From assembly GCA_964354145.1 (NCBI GenBank), contig CAYGXX010000023.1, positions 1-11,472 of the forward strand: DNA of 11,472 bases, written 5' to 3'. Made by a program: the position numbers and the translations under genes. Numbering within the stretch: the first letter of the stretch is position 1; every line of letters starts with the position of its first letter. Shown here piece by piece: positions 6,696-11,472 of the stretch. The DNA is from UBA10110 sp964354145 (lineage in GTDB: Bacteria > Patescibacteriota > Kazan-3B-28 > UBA10110). Under the pieces are notes generated by a model. That model worked only from the letters and a program-made list of their open reading frames with translations. It was not told the DNA's origin and made no database searches.

Positions 6696-7154
6696 TCATA
6701 ACGGTCTTGTAATCAAAAAATAAATAGCCGCCGCGATAATGACAATCTGTGGGAGAAGCCCCCAAAACCAATTCAGGCCTTGGCCGTTATATTGCAATGT
6801 CTGGGTATGCCAATGATGAAACTGCTTCATTACTGGCAACCGATACCAAGCCGGCCAAAATAAACCTATCGTTTCAATTAAATCAGGTAAGATAGCTATG
6901 ATACTCAGGGAAAAAGCATAAATCCAGCGATCAACTGGCACCAAACTAAAAAACAATACCAGAGTAATAACGGCATCAACTCCGATCCGCAGAAGAAAAT
7001 TAGGCGCGCTTAGATGAAAACCACCAATCGTATCCCGATGTGGAATGGCGTCTAAAACAAAGTGGCTAGTTAGAGCCGCCAAAGCCGCTGGCCCTGCCTC
7101 CGGTGCATATGCGGCAATCACTGTTCCCACTAAGAAATGCGGCGCAATCAACAT
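6696..7154 (-). CDS. polytopic membrane protein, possibly YdjM/DUF457-like
   Basis: This 152-aa integral membrane protein has about four hydrophobic segments, near residues 8-36, 55-74, 78-97 and 127-147. Polar conserved-looking residues sit at the membrane edges: H6, then H31-x3-D35-x2-P-H39, D60, LPD at 89-91, and H113, H114 and H116. A pattern of His and Asp with LPD and PH resembles the YdjM/DUF457 family of predicted membrane metal-dependent hydrolases. This is a resemblance by eye, not a firm assignment. The ATG at 7154 has no proper Shine-Dalgarno. A consensus TATAAT (7161-7166) ends six bases before it, so the mRNA may be leaderless. The gene ends right at repeat copy 3. Confidence 0.8.
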   Translation of the reverse strand: MLIAPHFLVGTVIAAYAPEAGPAALAALTSHFVLDAIPHRDTIGGFHLSAPNFLLRIGVDAVITLVLFFSLVPVDRWIYAFSLSIIAILPDLIETIGLFWPAWYRLPVMKQFHHWHTQTLQYNGQGLNWFWGLLPQIVIIAAAIYFLITRPL

Positions 7155-7160
7155 AACCCC

Positions 7161-7166
7161 ATTATA
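7161..7166 (-). promoter_or_regulatory. -10 element, possibly leaderless
   Basis: A perfect TATAAT on the minus strand lies six bases before the ATG of the membrane-protein gene at 7154. The usual 7-base distance puts the RNA start at the start codon. No convincing -35 is seen. Confidence 0.5.
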
Positions 7167-7235
7167 ACTGCTGGGGATAAGAAATAAACTATTGGCTCTG
7201 GAGGCTAAAAATACTTCAAAAATGCCAGAAACGCC

Positions 7236-7264
7236 TTGACGAAGAAGGACTTTTATACTACAAT
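7236..7264 (+). promoter_or_regulatory. sigma70-type promoter into a non-coding region
   Basis: TTGACG (7236-7241), a 17-bp spacer and TACAAT (7259-7264) predict a start near 7271. No open reading frame of credible quality follows before the terminator at 7586-7640. Confidence 0.65.
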
Positions 7265-7270
7265 GTTATA

Positions 7271-7640
7271 ATTTCCTGGACATTGATATTATTACCTAGA
7301 CAAAAAACCCTTGGCCGAAGGAGGTGGTTCAACAGCCACCGGTTGGTGGATCAACTCCTTCGCTACTCGTTACGGGCGCCGATCACGCCCGCTATTGTTC
7401 CTTAAAACAAAAATCAAAACTTTGTTTCATCTTGCACCTTTGAACAAAAACGGTTAACTTCGGGCTCTGCTCGTTGAAACCATAAGAGTGGCAAAGGGTT
7501 TGGTCATTATTTGATCGGTTTATGACCATGGACACCGTCAGTTGGTGCGTTTCATCGCTTTGATGATTTCTCGCCAACCTGACATAAAAAGGCTGGCAGC
7601 ACCAAATTATTTTTTCTTGGGTGTCTCGTCCAGCCTTTTT
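7271..7640 (+). ncRNA. candidate structured non-coding RNA
   Basis: A promoter on the left and an intrinsic terminator on the right bracket about 370 nt with many local helices. These are an AAGGAG...CTCCTT hairpin with inner CCACC-GGTT-GGTGG (about 7317-7364), GGGCG/CGCCC (about 7375-7390), GGTCAT/ATGACC (about 7502-7527) and CACC/GGTG (about 7533-7547). I looked for tmRNA and RNase P RNA signatures (tRNA-like ends, a tag frame, GAAAGTCC) and found none. 6S RNA is not evident either. It may be a new RNA, or simply a promoter facing a stack of repeats. Confidence 0.4.
7586..7640. terminator. bidirectional intrinsic terminator
   Basis: AAAAAGGCTGG (7586-7596) pairs with CCAGCCTTTTT (7630-7640) over 11 bp. 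An inner CACCAA/TTGGGTG stem gives a two-stage hairpin. U tracts are present on both strands. Confidence 0.75.
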
Positions 7641-7675
7641 CTTATACTAAAATAATGAAACATCTTCTTTATTTT

Positions 7676-7821
7676 GTCATCCTCGAGCCAGAGGCAAAGC
7701 CATCCGACATCGGGAATCTAGACAGAAAAAAGAAAATGTTTCTTTTTGTTTTATGTCTGGATTCCCGATCCCATCCGTCGCTCTGAAGAGCTATGGAGGG
7801 CTGACGCGAGTCGGGAATGAC
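7676..7821. repeat. large inverted-repeat element
   Basis: ATCGGGAATC-T-AGACA (7709-7724) pairs with TGTCT-G-GATTCCCGAT (7754-7769) over 16 positions with one wobble. The A-rich and T-rich arms between them also pair. GTCAT (7676-7680) and ATGAC (7817-7821) frame the unit. The right arm contains CATCCGTCGC...GCTATGGAGGG, recalling the tail of the structured 70-bp repeats. It resembles REP or MITE-like intergenic elements. Confidence 0.7.
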
Positions 7822-7829
7822 AGTAATAC

Positions 7830-7859
7830 AATAGAACACGGTATATACCGTGTTCTATT
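7830..7859. repeat. perfect 30-bp palindrome
   Basis: AATAGAACACGGTAT is followed at once by its exact reverse complement. It lies 26 bp past the stop of the minus-strand gene at 7885 and could act as its terminator, although the tail ATTGTATTACT is only moderately U-rich. A protein-binding site is the other option. Confidence 0.7.
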
Positions 7860-7884
7860 CGGGTTGAATTTGAGATTAGATTGA

Positions 7885-8373
7885 TTAGGCTTGGATGTGC
7901 GATTCCAGATCATTCAGCGCATAATTCACATTGCCAATCCAGTGGGCATAAGGCTTCACATACTTCCATCTAGCTACCATACCTGAAGCAGTGGGCTCCC
8001 CATCTTCTTTGTCGTATTTATATAGGAGTTCGGAAGTATACTCAATTGATTCAGCCCAAGAAGTGAAATCCCGGGTTTTACCAAAGTTAGCACTCCCTTT
8101 CCGAAAGTCCTTGATCCCCCAGGCATTGTAGTCCCCGCCTAAGTGCTTGCCATAACCGCTTTCGGCGTTGGAGAGAGCCACGATCATCTCCCAGTTAGAA
8201 TACTTCAAGAGCTCACTGGCTGGGATAGGGCTTTTCTTTTCCCCCAAGAAAGCTTGCACCTTTGGCAAAATCACCCGGTTTTCCGGGAGAATTTTTAGGC
8301 TATCTGCCAAAAGATTTGTTTGCAATGACGCCGATATAATAAAAGGCGCTAGCACTGTAATCATGCTACCCAT
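7885..8373 (-). CDS. secreted glucosaminidase/lysozyme-like protein
   Basis: This 162-aa protein probably cleaves peptidoglycan glycan strands outside the membrane. Residues 4-23 form a hydrophobic signal segment with a plausible cleavage site after LLA (residue 23). The body has the lysozyme-superfamily layout: WEMIVALSNAESGYGKHLG (61-79) with E71 as the likely catalytic glutamate, then DYNAWGIKDF (81-90), FTSWAESIEYTSELLYKY (103-120) and a C-terminal helix. NAESGYGK then NAWGI matches the pattern of glucosaminidase-type hydrolases; the exact family and bond are inferred. The ATG at 8373 has AGGAG four bases upstream. It follows the dipeptidase gene on the same strand but has its own strong promoter at 8432-8460. 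Confidence 0.75.
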   Translation of the reverse strand: MGSMITVLAPFIISASLQTNLLADSLKILPENRVILPKVQAFLGEKKSPIPASELLKYSNWEMIVALSNAESGYGKHLGGDYNAWGIKDFRKGSANFGKTRDFTSWAESIEYTSELLYKYDKEDGEPTASGMVARWKYVKPYAHWIGNVNYALNDLESHIQA

Positions 8374-8431
8374 ATTTCTCCTGTTTTTAGTTGTAAACCC
8401 CCTCCTTAGACAACCTTATCCGTATCAGACC

Positions 8432-8460
8432 AACTTACTCCAAAACACCCCTTATGTCAA
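8432..8460 (-). promoter_or_regulatory. sigma70-type promoter of the secreted hydrolase
   Basis: Minus strand: consensus TTGACA (8455-8460), 17-bp spacer, TAAGTT (8432-8437). The start is predicted near 8425, giving a leader of about 50 nt that ends in AGGAG (8378-8382). Confidence 0.75.
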
Positions 8461-8499
8461 GGGTTTTCCCGCTCCCAGAGCTGATTATCCCAGAGGGGC

Positions 8500-9126
8500 T
8501 TAGGTGATGATTTTGGGGTTGGTAATGACTCCGTAAATGGCTTTCTTCTTGCTATTGCGCTTGGCCCATTGGATATCACCATAGGACCAATGCCAATACT
8601 CTTTGGGGTAATTAGACAAACCAGCTTGGGCAAGAGCATTAAACATTAGTTGCCTGTTTCTCTGGATATATGCTGGTAATTTTGGCTGGGAAGATAAGGC
8701 ATTTTCCTGATAGGTTAACCTCCTGCTTTTCATTGGTACTTTGCGACCACTTTTTATCAAGCGCAAATCAATAGCTCCGCCAGTCATATGACCGGAAGCC
8801 CACTTCCCCTTGGAATCGGCTACATATTTATTTACTTCTTTTAATACTCTTTGCTTTGTCCACTTGGGATGTCGCTTAGAAAACCTAGCAATAAACCCGT
8901 TAAAAATACCTTCTTGCACATATTGTGGTCGCCAAGCATCACCAATCAAAAAATTTACACCCTTTGGTAAATAACCCTGGGCTTTATGGAGCATTACGGC
9001 AACAGTTTGGCGCAAATAGGCTGTCTTTTCGCGCTTCATTCGTTTCTTGCCTAAACGAATAACCACTCCCGGGCAAGCTTTTTTTAGATCCACTAATTGT
9101 TCCCCGCATTCCTTGATGGTAATCAT
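8500..9126 (-). CDS. D-alanyl-D-alanine dipeptidase, VanX/DdpX type (M15D)
   Basis: Enzymes of this zinc peptidase family split D-Ala-D-Ala released from, or destined for, peptidoglycan. The 208-aa length fits VanX (about 202). The motifs are GDAWRPQYVQ (62-71) with R66 matching the VanX substrate-binding arginine, SGHMTGGAIDL (111-121) giving zinc ligands H113 and D120, and EYWHW (176-180) with catalytic E176 and zinc ligand H179. The VPMKSR segment at 130-135 matches VPMGSR in VanX. No signal peptide is seen, so it is probably cytoplasmic, as VanX is. The ATG at 9126 is the first start after an in-frame stop, without a clear Shine-Dalgarno or promoter. Upstream DNA is repeat-derived, so its regulatory region may have been replaced. 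The nearby wall hydrolase suggests a joint role in wall turnover. Confidence 0.9.
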   Translation of the reverse strand: MITIKECGEQLVDLKKACPGVVIRLGKKRMKREKTAYLRQTVAVMLHKAQGYLPKGVNFLIGDAWRPQYVQEGIFNGFIARFSKRHPKWTKQRVLKEVNKYVADSKGKWASGHMTGGAIDLRLIKSGRKVPMKSRRLTYQENALSSQPKLPAYIQRNRQLMFNALAQAGLSNYPKEYWHWSYGDIQWAKRNSKKKAIYGVITNPKIIT

Positions 9127-9250
9127 ATCAATACATGTAGCCCAGGCTTTGCTCTACCGAGCTTCCATCTTCGCATGAGCTACGCCGGACACGACGCAGG
9201 GCAGTCTTCGCTTTTTTAACATATATACTGGCAAAGCCAGGCGTAGTCTG

Positions 9251-9320
9251 CCCGTCCTTCGCTTCATCTCATCGGAAATAGGAAATTATCCTCTTCCGAT
9301 ATAGATAGCGCTACGGAGGG
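9251..9320 (+). repeat. structured ~70-bp repeat, copy 4
   Basis: This 70-bp copy aligns without gaps to 3095-3164. Helix ATCGGAA (9271-9277) pairs with TTCCGAT (9294-9300), enclosing an AGGA/TCCT apical stem. Outer helices AUCU/AGAU, CGCU/AGCG and CCGU/ACGG extend it to nearly the whole unit. A satellite hairpin abuts it. Confidence 0.85.
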
Positions 9321-9343
9321 CAACTTTCGCTCTGCGAAAGTTG
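9321..9343 (+). repeat. satellite hairpin abutting repeat copy 4
   Basis: CAACTTTCGC and GCGAAAGTTG form a perfect 10-bp stem with a TCT loop, placed exactly as the hairpin after copy 2. Its last bases overlap the tRNA 3'-end fragment at 9342. Confidence 0.8.
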
Positions 9344-9361
9344 GTGGAGCTAGACGGAATC
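9342..9361 (-). pseudogene. tRNA 3'-end fragment
   Basis: The minus strand reads GATTCCGTCTAGCTCCACCA. It fits the end of a T loop, a 5-nt T-stem strand (CCGTC), a 7-nt acceptor strand (TAGCTCC), the discriminator A and an encoded CCA. The rest of the tRNA is absent. Such a stub is what an integration scar at a tRNA 3' end, or a repeat boundary, would leave. Confidence 0.45.
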
Positions 9362-9419
9362 CCCGCCAGCAACGCTAAGCGTAGCTTTGCGGGCTGGGAA
9401 CTCACGCCAGAGCAACTTG

Positions 9420-9533
9420 CCCCCGTTAAAAATTTATGGTGGACCTGGGCGGACTCGAACCGCCTACCTCAGCAATGCGAATGCTGCGCTCTACCGGGTG
9501 AGCTACAGGCCCTGGACTTATTTTTAACGGGGG
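9420..9533. repeat. 14-bp inverted repeat enclosing the tRNA
   Basis: CCCCCGTTAAAAAT (9420-9433) is the exact reverse complement of ATTTTTAACGGGGG (9520-9533). The arms lie 3 and 7 bases from the ends of tRNA-Ala, so the precursor RNA could form a long stem with the tRNA at its tip. Confidence 0.75.
9437..9512 (-). tRNA. tRNA-Ala(CGC)
   Basis: This 76-nt tRNA has an encoded CCA. The acceptor GGGCCTG/CAGGTCC includes the G3-U70 wobble that marks alanine tRNAs. The D arm is GCTCACCCGGTAGAGC. The anticodon arm is CAGCA-TTCGCAT-TGCTG, giving anticodon CGC, which reads GCG. The variable loop is AGGTA and the T arm GGCGG-TTCGAGT-CCGCC. All stems pair. It is enclosed by a 14-bp inverted repeat. Confidence 0.96.
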
Positions 9534-9548
9534 GGTGTTTGTTGCGAA

Positions 9549-9564
9549 CCTGCCTACCGGCAGG
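9549..9564. repeat. CCTGCC/GGCAGG palindrome
   Basis: CCTGCC-TACC-GGCAGG, related to the palindrome at 4289-4302. It sits between the tRNA and the tRNA-like 5' fragment. Confidence 0.6.
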
Positions 9565-9570
9565 TAGGCG

Positions 9571-9589
9571 CCAGTCAAACTACAGGCCC
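9571..9589 (-). pseudogene. tRNA 5'-end fragment
   Basis: The minus strand reads GGGCCTGTAGTTTGACTGG. Its first ten bases equal those of the neighbouring tRNA-Ala, and the rest looks like a tRNA D arm. It then runs into the palindrome at 9549-9570, and no anticodon or T arm follows. It is either a truncated tRNA gene or a copied tRNA start. Confidence 0.45.
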
Positions 9590-9600
9590 ATTTATATAAT

Positions 9601-9630
9601 GTAACCCTTCGATTGCACTCAGGGATTAAT
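9601..9630 (+). repeat. diverged third copy of the CCCCTCGA...TCGGGG repeat
   Basis: GTAACCCTTCGATTGCACTC followed by AGGGATTAAT matches 4766-4814 without that copy's loop insertion. CCCT/AGGG pairing is kept although bases differ. A second small hairpin, TGTCT...AGACA, follows at about 9635-9655. Together they may end the obg transcript. Confidence 0.65.
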
Positions 9631-9671
9631 TTATTGTCTGAGCATAGTCGAAGACATACCTGAATTTTTAA

Positions 9672-10943
9672 CTATACATTTTTATATTCTATCGTTTTTT
9701 GGCCAATTTTGACCATATCCCCTTCTTTCGCTCCAATCTTCCGGAGTTCTGCCAATACGCCCATCCGCCGCAACACTTTATACAATCGACCCAAGGCTTG
9801 TTCATTATCAATATCAGTTCGGATTAATAGCTTCTCGATCCTTTCTCCCTTCACAAACAACTTCCTCCGGAGTCGCCCTACCTCAAAACGAGTACTTGGC
9901 AAATCAGCCAAAGTATATACCTTGATGTCCGCGCTAGGACTGGGAATAGCTTTAAGCTGCTGCACTACTTCCCGGAGTAAATCTTGCACTCCGGTATGAG
10001 CCGCCCCGGAAATATAAAATACTGGTCGACCGGTGAATTTTAATTTTTTAATGGCTTTGAGCCGCTCTGGAGTTATGGCATCAATTTTGGTGAACACCAC
10101 TATTTGCGGCTTGGCAGCTAAGTCCCTACTATATTTTTTTAGTTCTGAATTAATAATTTTAAATTGGGTCTTGGGATTATCTAAAGTAGCATCGATCAAA
10201 TGCAGAAGTAATTTAGTCCGTTCCACATGCTTCAAGAAATCTATTCCCAAGCCCTTGCCTTTATGAGCACCTTCGATCAGCCCGGGAATATCAGCGGCTA
10301 AGAAGCGCTTGCCGCCAAAATCAACAATCCCTAAATTGGGCACTAAGGTAGTGAAGGCATAGTCAGCAATTTTGGGTCGAGCATTAGAGATAACCGAAAG
10401 GAGAGTAGATTTGCCGGCATTAGGCAGACCGATGATGCCAACTTCTGCGATTATCTTCAAGCGTAGGGTAATGTCTTTCTCTTCGCCGGGTTCACCCAAC
10501 TCGGCAAAGCGCGGCACCTGAAAATTAGCCCGGGCGAACTTCGCGTTGCCGAATCCCCCCTTGCCCCCCTCAGCCACTCTAAACCTTACTCCATCCTCAT
10601 TGAGATCGGCGATAATATATTCTTTAATTTTGCGCTTCTCAACATCCATAGTGATAATCTGCGTACCTACTGGCACTTTCAAGATAAGGTCCTTGCCGGA
10701 TTTGCCCGTGCGCTTGTTAGCCCAACCTCGTTCACCATGTTCCGCCCGGACATTCCGCTCGCGCAAAAAATAGGCCAGGCTATTTTCGTTATGGTCAGCT
10801 ACCAAGTAGATACTGCCACCACTCCCCCCATCACCTCCGTCAGGGCCGCCTTTGGGCATATTCCGACTGCGCTGAAAGCTGGCCAAGCCATTGCCGCCGT
10901 CGCCAGCCTCCACATGGATTTTCACTTCATCTGCAAATGCCAT
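9672..10943 (-). CDS. obg: Obg family GTPase
   Basis: Obg (CgtA) is an essential GTPase that binds the 50S subunit during ribosome assembly and links growth to nucleotide levels. The 423-aa protein has all three expected parts. The glycine-rich Obg fold covers residues 1-158 (MPKGGPDGGDGGSGG at 29-43, AEGGKGGFGN at 124-133). The G domain has G1 GLPNAGKST (172-180), G3 DIPGLIEGA (218-226), G4 TKID (285-288) and G5 SGA (312-314). A C-terminal OCT domain runs from about 353 (FEVGRLRRKLFVKGERIEKL) to 423. No residues look missing. The ATG at 10943 lacks a Shine-Dalgarno. A TATAAT at 10965-10970 predicts a leader of about 15 nt. Confidence 0.97.
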   Translation of the reverse strand: MAFADEVKIHVEAGDGGNGLASFQRSRNMPKGGPDGGDGGSGGSIYLVADHNENSLAYFLRERNVRAEHGERGWANKRTGKSGKDLILKVPVGTQIITMDVEKRKIKEYIIADLNEDGVRFRVAEGGKGGFGNAKFARANFQVPRFAELGEPGEEKDITLRLKIIAEVGIIGLPNAGKSTLLSVISNARPKIADYAFTTLVPNLGIVDFGGKRFLAADIPGLIEGAHKGKGLGIDFLKHVERTKLLLHLIDATLDNPKTQFKIINSELKKYSRDLAAKPQIVVFTKIDAITPERLKAIKKLKFTGRPVFYISGAAHTGVQDLLREVVQQLKAIPSPSADIKVYTLADLPSTRFEVGRLRRKLFVKGERIEKLLIRTDIDNEQALGRLYKVLRRMGVLAELRKIGAKEGDMVKIGQKTIEYKNV

Positions 10944-10964
10944 ATCGACTAGTTAACTAATCCC

Positions 10965-10970
10965 ATTATA
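10965..10970 (-). promoter_or_regulatory. -10 element of obg
   Basis: TTGTATAATGGG on the minus strand has a consensus TATAAT just past the upstream gene's terminator, 21 bases before the obg ATG. No -35 hexamer is evident. Confidence 0.5.
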
Positions 10971-10981
10971 CAAGGGGATGT

Positions 10982-11019
10982 AAAAAAATCCCGCCCCAGT
11001 TTAACAAACTGGAGCGGGA
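10982..11019 (-). terminator. strong intrinsic terminator of the surface-protein gene
   Basis: On the minus strand TCCCGCTCCAGTTT pairs with AAACTGGGGCGGGA over 14 positions (one wobble) around a GTT loop, followed by seven T residues (10982-10988). It insulates obg from the upstream gene. Confidence 0.95.
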
Positions 11020-11035
11020 GCAAGGCCAACCAACT

Positions 11036-11472
11036 TTAAAAGAATCTGCGTTTAATCAAGAAGGCGAGGACACCATTAGCTGAGATCAACCCTGCCCATA
11101 CCCCCATTGGCATGCCCGTTTCGGTAGTAGTACCACCAGTCGAAGTAGGTGCCAAGTAGGTGTAATAGCTGGTCGCATATTTGCCATCACTGCGGGTAAC
11201 TTTTACTTCATAGGTTACACTGGAAGTAATCTGGCCCAGCTTAGGAGCAGTGACTTTGATTTGTGTATCACTCCAGCTCGAAATAGTGGCACCATATTGA
11301 CCGAAGGTAACTGAACCGGAAGTAGTGCCAAAGTTGGTACCGTAAATAGTCACCACCACATCCACGTTTGCCAAGCCTGAATTCGGGTCGAGATAACTAA
11401 TGTAAGGATCGTTAACGGTTACCGTATCGTAACTAAATATGGCAGCTGCGCTAGACTTACCGCCAGCTGTTA
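11036..11472 (-). CDS. cell-surface protein with IPT/TIG domain (3' end only)
   Basis: The frame stays open to the right edge, so this is the last 144 residues of a longer protein. A TTG codon at 11374 could be mistaken for a start, but coding sequence clearly continues upstream of it (DPYISYLDPNSG just before). The visible part holds one IPT/TIG immunoglobulin-like domain, from about PYISYLDPNSG through VTIYGTNFGTTSGSVTFG and SSWSDTQIKVTAP to YTYLAP. Next come a Ser/Thr/Gly-rich linker, ETGMP, a hydrophobic segment (GVWAGLISANGVLAFLI) and a basic end KRRFF. That layout anchors a protein by its C-terminus with the Ig-like domain outside the cell. ETG before the membrane helix recalls a degenerate LPxTG sortase signal; plain membrane anchoring is as likely. 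Confidence 0.85.
   Translation of the reverse strand, partial: TAGGKSSAAAIFSYDTVTVNDPYISYLDPNSGLANVDVVVTIYGTNFGTTSGSVTFGQYGATISSWSDTQIKVTAPKLGQITSSVTYEVKVTRSDGKYATSYYTYLAPTSTGGTTTETGMPMGVWAGLISANGVLAFLIKRRFF

Larger units (their letters stand above)
7155..7884. other. 730-bp region without a protein gene
   Basis: It holds divergent promoters (7161-7166 leftward, 7236-7264 rightward), a hairpin-rich stretch that may be a non-coding RNA (7271-7640), and a large inverted repeat (7709-7769) within a wider GTCAT...ATGAC frame (7676-7821). A perfect 30-bp palindrome (7830-7859) follows. A TTG-started 61-codon frame at 7392-7577 on the minus strand has no Shine-Dalgarno and is not believed. Confidence 0.65.
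9127..9436. other. repeat-derived spacer, no protein gene
   Basis: This holds a tRNA D-arm-like stretch read on the minus strand (GCTCGGTAGAGC, about 9151-9162), a CTGGC/GCCAG hairpin (about 9228-9240), structured repeat copy 4 with its satellite hairpin (9251-9343), a 20-bp tRNA 3'-end fragment (9342-9361) and an imperfect CCCGC-AGC-ACGC / GCGT-GCT-GCGGG palindrome (about 9362-9392). Confidence 0.6.

Noticed and set aside
7392..7577. 61-codon frame on the minus strand
   Set aside because: TTG start, no Shine-Dalgarno, no recognisable domain. It lies in a hairpin-rich interval and opposite to a good promoter.
7271..7640. tmRNA, RNase P RNA or 6S RNA
   Set aside because: No tRNA-like ends or tag frame, no GAAAGTCC/ACAGAA-type conserved segments, and no single long bulged hairpin could be made out.
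8168..8503. 111-codon plus-strand frame
   Set aside because: Antisense shadow of the secreted hydrolase gene and its promoter.
8500..9126. Glycopeptide (vancomycin) resistance locus
   Set aside because: Only a VanX/DdpX-type enzyme is present; there is no VanH, VanA-type ligase or VanRS nearby, so ordinary wall metabolism is more likely.
9341..9604. 87-codon plus-strand frame
   Set aside because: It is the antisense of tRNA-Ala and flanking repeats.
9709..10952. Several plus-strand frames opposite obg
   Set aside because: Shadows of a clearly coding minus-strand Obg gene.
11036..11374. Complete 112-aa protein starting at 11374
   Set aside because: The apparent start is TTG inside a frame that stays open to the window edge, and the IPT/TIG domain begins upstream of it.

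Overview
The window looks like part of a small, streamlined bacterial genome, most likely of the Candidate Phyla Radiation (Patescibacteria). The pointers are a 23S rRNA gene interrupted by a LAGLIDADG-encoding group I intron, a 23S gene with no 16S beside it, short compact proteins, several genes without a clear Shine-Dalgarno sequence, and intergenic spaces packed with small palindromic repeats. The lineage is an inference; no species is recognised.

Positions 1-3430 are an rRNA region read on the minus strand. It holds the 5' two thirds of 23S rRNA (739-2858), a 715-nt group I intron (24-738) with its homing endonuclease ORF (111-641), and the start of the next exon (1-23). Upstream, 2859-3483 has no protein gene. 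It carries spacer hairpins, two copies of a structured repeat, an intrinsic terminator with competing upstream helices, and a good sigma70-type promoter firing toward the 23S gene.

Positions 3484-4818 hold a small hypothetical gene that may be leaderless (3484-3765), a 480-bp repeat-rich stretch, and an unrecognised 134-aa gene on the minus strand (4246-4650) with its own promoter, Shine-Dalgarno and terminator. Positions 4819-6508 are a plus-strand group. def and fmt together start and finish the formyl-methionine cycle of translation initiation, and a 47-aa two-helix membrane protein follows from its own extended -10 promoter.

Positions 6592-7884 contain a repeat copy, a polytopic membrane protein of a probable YdjM/DUF457-like type (minus), and about 730 bp without a protein gene. 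That gap holds a promoter and terminator bracketing a possible 370-nt non-coding RNA, then large inverted repeats. Positions 7885-9126 encode two cell-wall enzymes on the minus strand: a secreted glucosaminidase/lysozyme-like protein with its own promoter, and a VanX/DdpX-type D-Ala-D-Ala dipeptidase.

Positions 9127-9671 contain another structured repeat copy, an intact tRNA-Ala(CGC) enclosed by a 14-bp inverted repeat, and two short tRNA-like fragments. Positions 9672-10943 encode the ribosome-assembly GTPase Obg. A strong terminator then separates it from the 3' end of a cell-surface protein gene with an IPT/TIG domain and a C-terminal membrane anchor (11036 to the window edge).

The most notable signal is a family of about 70-bp elements present four times in the same orientation (2991, 3095, 6592, 9251). 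Their central helix keeps pairing through compensatory base changes. In two copies a second hairpin, also compensated, abuts directly.
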